The position numbers and the translations under genes are program-made. Below, piece by piece: positions 56,599-64,000 of a DNA stretch of 64,000 bases. The notes below the pieces were generated by a model that saw nothing but the letters and a program-made list of their open reading frames with translations, did not search any database and had not been told where the DNA came from. Every line of letters begins with the position of its first letter. The stretch's first letter is position 1. The stretch spans positions 4,208,629-4,272,628 of the forward strand of contig BDGG01000001.1 in assembly GCA_001949185.1 (NCBI GenBank), read 5' to 3'. Source of the DNA: Ramazzottius varieornatus (taxonomy: Eukaryota; Tardigrada; Eutardigrada; Parachela; Ramazzottiidae).

Positions 56599-57282
56599 CA
56601 CATGAGATCCCAATGAAAATAAAAAAAATAAAATAAATACTGATTTTTTTACTGAAAATAAACACTGAAATAAAAAATAAAAAAACAATACTGACTTTTT
56701 TAAACGCATTATCGGCTAGAAATCGCGTACCATATGATGTTGTCATCATGTACTTTATGACGAACCGTTCGCTTTCTCGCAAAGCTGTTCTTTGAACTCA
56801 GCGAGTTTGCCCTGCCCCGTCTTGTCCAATCTTTCCTTGAATCCGATAAATCTTCTCATGGTTGAATTTTTCAATTGATGTTACGAAGGACCGGACTTTT
56901 GCGAGCATTTTATAACAACGGCTGCCGTTTCAGGAACTCTCGATAACTTTATCTTTATTCCCCAACCCTGCTACTTCAGTGCATCACAGAACGGAGTTTT
57001 CCAGTGAGATGACTAGCTCAGTCAAACAACGCAAGTAAAAAATAACAACATCTGAAAGAGAAGAGAAAAGGGGGTATACATAATGCATAACAAGAAGACT
57101 CACCTGACGTCAGCAAACACCCAGCTACACTTCATTAGGCATCCATCAGCGCAACTGAATAAATCAGCTTGTCCTACTCTCTGGGAGGAACTTATCACGA
57201 CCATGTTTGGTACCACTATCAATCGGATTACATAAAGAGAACACAAAAAGTAAAACAAAACCAAAAACAGTAGAGCTTTGGC
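56599..57282. other. Convergent gap after the peptide gene, with an A/T-rich tandem repeat
   Basis: At about 56616-56700 an A/T-rich unit containing AATACTGATTTTTTTACTG is imperfectly duplicated with period near 46 bp. The rest shows no gene. Confidence 0.5.
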
Positions 57283-60200
57283 TCAACCGACCACACCACT
57301 CTGTTCTTCCATTGCCGTGTCTGCCATCAGAAGTTTCGTGGAACTGAGCAGAGGACTCGCCAAGGAAGGCCTGTCCCTTCCTTCGTCAGGCGTTTTGGCG
57401 AAGCCGTTCTGCTTAACATCCGACAGCCTTTCTTCAACTTCGTGGACATCAGATGTATCGCCATTCTGGAAGAAGCAAAACGTTAGACTGGTGGAAACCA
57501 GAAGAAACACCGTGATGAATCTCAATACTCTCAGGCCCGTGCATACACAAGTCAGCACCGTTCTAGTTTTCATATGTACAGGTGCATGCAAAATACCTGG
57601 AAACTCTTCCACATCTCTTCCCTAGAAAAGTTTGAATGGCAGAAAGTATAGACTATTGCTTTATTACCTGCATTTCACTCTGCGAAAAGGTTTTCTCGGT
57701 TTCGAACATTTCTTCGTCGTGGTTAGCATGATCGCCGTTCTGGCTGGGTGTCTCTGTCTTGGCGTGCCCCCTAATATTATTCACGGTGGAGGGACCCTTG
57801 TAAGTTCGTCCAAAGCGCGACATGTACTTCTTGATGTGCTCTTTTATCTTTGGTTTGTGTCTTGAGGAGGAGAAACTCAGCGCTTCGGGACTGTTACGAT
57901 GTCTTTGGACTTCTTGTTCCACCACGTTGTGCGTAAACTTCCGCGCCAGGTATTTGAAGTCTCCCTTGGACTCGATGCGACCTTGTGGGCACTCTGGCGC
58001 TCGGTAACTGTTGAGAAAGTGCAGAACAAACTGACACACATCGTTTTGGAAGTCAATCTTTTTCTTCTTCAGCAGCTCGCGGTTCTGCTCCTTGTTCTGG
58101 GACATCTTTGGAGGGTCGAGTTTACTGGGCTTGGGCGTGGTCGATGCGGAACGTTTGATCGGTGTCGTTTTATCTTCCAGCTCGTCGTCGCCCTGTGGAC
58201 TCCATGGCGTAATCTGCAAAAGTTCAACTGTTTTGGCACATCATACTTCAAAACTCCAGTTCAACAACGATATTTGGGAGCTCGGCAGGCAAACACGTCA
58301 CTTCGGAAAAACAACATTTTCCACCGACTGATATGGATAATCTAAATATTTTATCAGCCTTACCTTCATAGTGTCAACGTGCACTTTAGAGTACTGCGTC
58401 ATGTCAGCCGGGATGGCCAGAGCAGGCGGAAGTTGCTGTAAGACTGTTGAATATTCCTTGTCCTCCACCGGAAAGTCCCATCTCGAAACGCTATAAAGAA
58501 GAAACAGCACTTTCACATCAGGCCTGTCTGATGTGCCTAAGAGAGTGCGTTTACATACCCGTTTGAAGTGTTGTAGAAGTACAATCGGCCAGCTCGATCG
58601 TACGCGGCGCCCCAGTCTTTGGGCAGGAACAAGTGCTTGCTCAGATCAAAGTTGGAGGTCCAGCCAGCGAAGTTCTGAATTTTGGGCGCGTCTATCGGTT
58701 CGACATTCACTTTCCTACCCTCAGTGTAGTGTAGTACCGTCGCGTACTTCTCCGTCCATTCCTTCGACCCAATCAGCGGGATGGCACTGGCAATGAGCTG
58801 TACTTGTTCCTCAGAGGGTTGGAACGTCCTCACATCGTGGGTCGAACCGTCCCGCAGGACTATATTCACTTTCTGCGACACGGCAACCGACCCATCCTAA
58901 AAGTGAAAAATATGAGAAGAAAACCTCAGAAAATGATGAATTTCAAAATGGCTTTTGGACAAAGATCGCTTTACTAAGTGGCACACGCTTCTAGGCAAAA
59001 ACACTGTACGGGTGCGCCACTTCGAAAAACGATCTGATCGAATTTTTTTTTCAGACTCCCAAACTCATTTTACTTGGATCCATTATTTTAAAAGTAATTC
59101 CTTTGAGCCTTGGTTACTGACCAGGAGTTTCTGCGACACCATTTCAGCAGCATGTTCGTTATTCTGCCTTATCTGTTCTGCTAGAGCCACGTTGTAGTCC
59201 ATCACGGCACTGAGATCTTCCAAACCGGTCGGTGCTGGTTCCTCAACTTTGCCAAGCGGAAACGTGGACTGTGTTTTATCTGGCAGGTATGTCATGAACT
59301 TCTTGCTGGAAAGGTCGATGCGTCGCTGATTGGAATTGTAGCTGGGTCTTTTACGGTAAAAGTTATCGTGCGGTCCGGGTGGAAGTAGGTTCTGGTAGGG
59401 TCGAGCTGGCCAAGTGGAAGGAGTTCCCAGGACGGCTATGGCGTGACCGTTGTCTCCCCATATGGACGGACTGGGCCTTGGCGAAACCTTAGACTGCGAC
59501 GACGAAGGTTCTGGATCAAAGTTGATCTTTCTTGGAATCTTGAAGACCATCTGTAAAGCCAAACGGCTCTAATTTTACTCACTTTATTCACTATGTCTTC
59601 ACGCACCTGCATACCTCAGCACTACTGTATCCACACAGCTTACAGTATGCAGGTGAATAATCGACTGACACAATGTTATGTTCGACGGCTTTCCGCACTC
59701 CCTGCATACAGGTGGCACACGCAAAAAGGGAAAATTTGAAAGATGCGATTCCGAAACAGCGGAACGGAAGTTAGTACGTTTGCAATTCTCAAATTTGCCG
59801 TCATTTCCGCCGGTTCCAAACTTTCCCTTCGTGCGTGTACCGTCTAGGCAAAAATGCAAACTTGCAAATTCAGCGCACAACTGATACGGTTGAAAAGGGA
59901 ACTTAGGAGCGTATTCTGCTCCGAGCACAGCACCAGAAAGAGCCTGACAAATTGCTGTATGACTCAACTGTTTAGGACAGTCTGGCAAGCTCTTCCGGGT
60001 GGCCGCTTCTCGCATCCTGTGCAGTTACCAGATAAAGCGCCCAAAACAAAATAATACGAGCTCCGCTGCGCCAGCCAACCCGGGCATCAAGCGTGCCGGA
60101 AAAGGTGCCTATATGGTAGCGTAATAAATCAGGCGTACGTTAGTAAGCAGGTACGTGATTGACTGATGTACTATTTGCCAGGCAGTAACTTCATCGGGAA

Positions 60201-63200
60201 AAACATTCGTTCCAAATTTAGCACTTGTTTTTTTCGGTATGGAATTTACCTTCAGACTGTCCCAGCTATCCAACAGCTCCGAAGCTTTTTGCTTAACCTC
60301 AGTACTATGATCCACATTGGTGACTACCGGTGCCATCCGATCCGACGACGGTTCCTCCTCGGCTTCTTCCTTTGACAGCACTTTCTGCGAAGGCTCACTA
60401 TTCTCTTCCTCCTTGACTTTCACCTCTTGGCTGCTGCTGCTGTCTACAGGAACGGCTGACGTTGCAGGAGACGCCCACAGATCCACATCCATCTTCTCCT
60501 CCTTGATGGTCAGCTCATCATGTTCAGTCACGGTGACAGTGGGTGTGAAATCAGCCTTCTCGACCACAGCTTGAGCCAAAGCGGTGGCCGTTGCCGCACT
60601 CGCTCCTTCTGTCTCGACCACTCTTCCAGCCCACTCTTTGACTTTCGAAAGTACTCGAGAAGTCTCCAGCGCGTTCTTTGAAAGGATCGGCAGCATCGCC
60701 AACGTATTCAACAACTAGAAAATTTCAACATAGACTGTTCACAGACATTTCGAACAGTGTTTCTCTTTGATCGGGTTTACATTTTTCATCCCTCTGTACT
60801 CTGCTCGAAAGGTGTGTTCCGATTTTACTGCGAACCGCCATTGTAACGGAACTCAGAAGTGAGCGGCCAAGTCTTTTCTCATCAACCTTAAACCTAGGGA
60901 GCAGAGTACAGAGGGAATCTTTACTGTTGTTTCGAATATCGAAGTGAACTTTAGTATGAATACCTATACAGTTAAGTTACCTCGAGCTTGATTTCGGATC
61001 GGGAGTTCTGGCACGAGAACATGAGGGCTGCCAGGATGGTCAGACCCTGACACCGTAAGAAGGCCCGAAGGGCTTCATGGTAGTTCTCCGAGTTCTGAAT
61101 GACGTTGAGTAACGTCAGCCGATCGTTATCTTCCTCGACGCGCAGCAGAAGCCGCGCCATTCGTAGAGCCTGGTCATCCGTACGAATAGACCCGGACTGA
61201 ACGAACTTGTCAATCTCCGACACCATCTAAAAATAAAAAAACAATTAAGCTGTTCTACCAGCCAATATTAGGTTGACGGAAAAGAATGAACCACCTTGCG
61301 ATCGCTGATCTCTCCTTTCGCAGTCTTTCGTTTATCATCGGAAACGGAGCCGATGAACCCGCGACAAGAGACACTGCCACAGTAACATCGCTGAGCCTTC
61401 TTCCCGTACCGTTCAAACTGGTAATCTATCGTGATTTCCTCCCCAGCCAGGATCGGCCGAAGGGCGAAGAAGCCGATACGCATTTGACCATTTACCGTCC
61501 ACTATAACAGTAAATATCAGATCAATCTTCATACGAAAGAGCAGAAAACTTGGAAAGATTTATGAAGAAGAACGAACCTTTTGGGTTTCAGCGTTCGGAT
61601 CGCAGCTATGGTTCGTGAACCTCATTATGTTACCCTTCCGAGTGGCATCGATGACTTCGTCGTTGTTCAGGGCCATGGAATAATGATGCTGGAGGTTGAT
61701 CTTGTCATACTCTTTCTGGCGTTTCTTGAACTGCCTTTGGTCCAGGATCTCCCCAATATACTCACATATGAACTGCCCGCTGCAAACAACCGCACAGATC
61801 AAAAGCTATCCTTTCAAATGCGAGCCTTTCCATGTAGAAAGCGGAAACCTACGTCGTCACTGAGGTTTTGGCTCGGATGCCATGTCCCTTCGAAGAACCT
61901 GCATTGAAGACCTCAATGCTCGGATACTCCCTCTGAAAACCAAAGACGCAAATTACCGCCACTACTTGGTATGTCAGCGTAAAAGCTAATACAAAATCCT
62001 CAGCGCAAACCAATTTGCGTACCCGCTGAAAGCGTTTGTTGGAGCAGAAATCTTTGGCAGCGCACTTTGGTCCGCATTCAATGTACAGCATCCGATTCAG
62101 ACAGCCTTCTGTACATCCTTCCATCCCCATCTTCGCGTCTTCAGCTGAGAAAGTGCACTCACACCGCATCTTCCGAGCTTCACGATCCTCCCTTTGCCTG
62201 AACAAACGCATACCTCTCGAAAACTTCATCACAACCAAACGCAGCGAAATCATAGTTTTCTAATTCTACTTTGCTTTCATTCAAATGTTTTTTGGTTTCA
62301 GTGGAAAAGAAACTTACTTGTGTTTGGCAAGGCGAATGCATTCAGGGATAATTTCGTAGGGTGTAGGAGCCATATTTTCCACAGGTCTGTTGGTCTCAAC
62401 TTCGGTGATGTCCTGTAAAACTTTCCCCGAATCTATACTGCTTCTGGACTGACAGGAAGGTTCTTCAGTAGACTGAGGTGCGGAGACGGTAGCTTTCTCT
62501 GCCCACCGATTCTTCAGCTTTCTGGGGCGATTCTGGTCAGACACGTCTTCCTGGTCTTTCAGTTCCGACGACTGAGAGTGGGCGTCGTCACTGGCAGCAT
62601 CACCGGAAAGCAGGCGATCTTTCACCAGCGAGTCAGGTCCAGCTCCGTTGTTCGGAATACTAATCGGTTGATCCGTTAGAACCTAGAAAGAACAAAATGC
62701 AAATATGCAGTAAGAATAGTTCCACTAAAGAATCAAAGCAACAACAATCATTTCCAAGCAGAAACGACAATAGTAAGAAAACTTCAAATTGTTAACCATT
62801 CCACAGAGCGAACTTGAATGTTTATTAAATCAAAGTAATACCGAAGAATGACGAAAATAAAGTACGACTTGAAAAAACAGAAAATATTCACCTTCTTCTT
62901 TCGTCCACGACGAGACTTTTCAGGACGATGTGCCGAAGACGCGCTGGACAAGGGCTCAGCTGGCTGGGACATGGTTCTTTCTCCCGATACGGGCTGAGCG
63001 GCGGGACTTTTGGCAGGAGATGGAGGTTTATCGTCCGACTTACCACTATTCCTGGTTGAGCGTCTTCGTCCTACGGCACTTCCGCGACTAGCTGCTCTCC
63101 GACGAGGTTTCTTCTTGTTCTGATCTTCTTCAGCAATCATCTGGTCAAGACGACTTTCAAAGTCATCGTCTTCCTCTTCGTAGTCGTCTTCGGTGTCCGG

Positions 63201-63975
63201 AATCTGATCGCGCAGGTCGGTGACTTTCAACAGGCGCTCCACGTGCTTGTTGATGAGATCGTCATCGGTAGTCTGCTTACGTGGCGAACTTCTTTCTGGC
63301 CTAGGTTGCGAGGATTCTGAATACAGGTCAGAAGGTGCAGGAGAATGCCAATTGGAGATGAGATCCGTGGAGGTGGCTGAACCACGGCGGGATAGCTTAG
63401 AAGGGGAATATGTTTCATCAACAGCGTCGCTGGAAGTTGGCTCTACCATATCTACATTATGCAAAAGAGCAAGTCATTACCTGACACGGAAAGCCTAAAT
63501 ACCACGTCTTACAGTTCCTAAGAGCTACCAGAAGGCCCAAGCAATAGTGAGAATAAGAGAACAGCCATCAATCGGGAGGGAGGCGGTGGAGTTCCTCTGC
63601 CAGGAAGTACGTACTACCACCAGTAAAACTGCCACCAGCGATATCGCGTAGCTGTAAAATCAGATTATTCGTACGCATGCACGGTCTGTGCTAAAGACCC
63701 CTGAGAAAATTCGAAACCGAACCAGCCCCTTCATGATGCTTGTTTGATTATCGTCCAACCATAAGTCTGTTGGGTTAGGAGCCAGAGAGCTGGTTCCCGT
63801 CTTCCCGAAGATACTTACGGTGAGGCGACGAAGACGAAACAGTTTCCGACGATAGAGGTTGGCTCAAAGAGGTCTCGGATGGATTTGGGATGGTGAGAAA
63901 CTTGAATTTGCCCATTCTTTTCGTTTCGCTGGTGGTAGCAGAGGACGAGCTGCAGGCCGTGGTAGAGCCCGACAT
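57283..63975 (-). CDS. SETD2: SETD2/Set2 histone H3K36 methyltransferase
   Basis: Fourteen exons: 63819-63975, 62892-63451, 62318-62682, 62023-62215, 61853-61932, 61578-61779, 61295-61501, 60981-61226, 60250-60714, 59122-59550, 58559-58896, 58364-58490, 57668-58213 and 57283-57465, giving 1365 residues. Order: Ser-rich and acidic N-terminus; AWS domain (MRCECTFSAED, CGPKCAAKDFCSNKRFQR); SET domain (GQFICEYIGEILDQ, the catalytic NHSCDPNAETQ and the DYQFERYG tyrosine); post-SET cysteines (CYCGSVSCRGFIG); a helical region; a WW domain (LPKDWGAAYDRAGRLYFYNTSNG); and a C-terminal SRI domain (DFKYLARKFTHNVVEQE). SRI binds the phosphorylated RNA polymerase II tail, so the enzyme marks H3K36 during transcription. 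All parts are present. The true start could lie beyond the window if the Ser-rich ATG at 63975 is not the first. Confidence 0.95.
57536..57584. repeat. Family B-like element (diverged)
   Basis: Left arm CCGTGCATAC and right arm GTACAGGTG, unit about 49 bp. It lies in the last SETD2 intron. Confidence 0.35.
58975..59022. mobile_element. Family A palindromic element, copy 13
   Basis: Arms CTAAGTGGCACACGCTTC and GGGTGCGCCACTTCG around GGCAAAAACA. The flanks AAAGATCGCTTTA and AAAACGATCTGATCG are inverted. It lies in the SETD2 intron before the WW exon. Confidence 0.8.
59604..59655. repeat. Family B 52-bp element (perfect arms)
   Basis: Left arm CACCTGCATAC and right arm GTATGCAGGTG are perfect inverses, unit 52 bp. 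It lies in the 700-bp SETD2 intron 59551-60249. A lone left arm (CCTGCATAC) follows at 59701. Confidence 0.85.
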
Positions 63976-64000
63976 TTCGCCACTGTCTGCATGGACGATG

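Noticed and set aside
56616-56700. Poly(A)-like tract as evidence of a retrocopied gene
   Set aside because: It is an imperfect A/T-rich tandem repeat. The peptide gene upstream has a normal intron, so it is not a retrocopy.
1-64000. tRNA, rRNA, CRISPR array or operon-type features
   Set aside because: I looked for B-box-like GGTTCRA sequences with matching A-boxes, rRNA cores and regular spaced repeats, and saw none. The window is eukaryotic, so bacterial-style operons are not expected.

Overview
The window is gene-dense animal DNA. It carries about sixteen spliced protein genes, separated by short gaps. Most introns are about 55-110 bp with ordinary GT-AG borders. The gene set is metazoan and leans towards Ecdysozoa: an activin-type receptor of the baboon/ALK4-5-7 class, LIN-7, a TMC channel, a quiver-type Ly6 protein, a DAZ/Boule-like RRM protein and a neuropeptide-like precursor. 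A bacterial-type ergothioneine gene (egtD) also lies inside the contig. My best guess is a tardigrade or another small ecdysozoan with a compact genome. That is inference from gene content and intron size; no single feature proves it.

Layout. 0-2.4 kb: a dead DDE transposase, then empty sequence. 2.4-5.0 kb (-): activin/TGF-beta type I receptor. 5.6-5.9 kb: a MITE with 38-bp inverted ends, one end tandemly duplicated. 6.3-8.4 kb (-): RRM protein. 8.98-9.03 kb: a perfect 25-bp-arm palindrome. 9.3-10.9 kb (-): SLC25A19-type thiamine pyrophosphate carrier. 11.5-12.4 kb (+): lin-7. 13.2-18.6 kb (+): TMC channel with a large His/Gly/Ala-rich insertion. 19.1-19.5 kb (+): Ly6/quiver-like protein. 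19.9-26.1 kb (+): Nup214. 27.5-30.8 kb (+): eIF3b. 32.9-34.7 kb (+): TMCC protein. 34.9-35.8 kb (-): frameshifted egtD. 36.7-42.2 kb (-): a doubtful small gene, a gap and a USP20/33-like deubiquitinase. 42.9-44.1 kb (+): F-box gene, apparently broken. 44.6-46.5 kb (-): myosin-light-chain-kinase-like kinase, with a one-Ig telokin-like gene just upstream (47.1-48.4 kb, -). 49.0-55.1 kb (-): ABCC5-type transporter with a pair of swappable exons. 56.1-56.6 kb (+): candidate neuropeptide precursor. 57.3-64.0 kb (-): SETD2.

Two families of tiny palindromic elements run through the whole window. Family A has arms like CAAGTGGCGCACG / CGTGCGCCACTTG and a core of about 50 bp. Family B has arms CACCTGCATAC / GTATGCAGGT and a fixed unit of 52-53 bp. 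Every well-preserved copy I found (13 of A, about seven of B) lies inside an intron, and the host introns are the long ones (150-310 bp or more). This is the most system-like signal in the window. The egtD relic, the ABCC exon pair and the WYLG peptide precursor are the next most interesting items.

Exon borders come from reading splice consensus and reading-frame phase by eye. For each completed model the exon lengths add up to a whole number of codons. No transcript evidence or database search was available.
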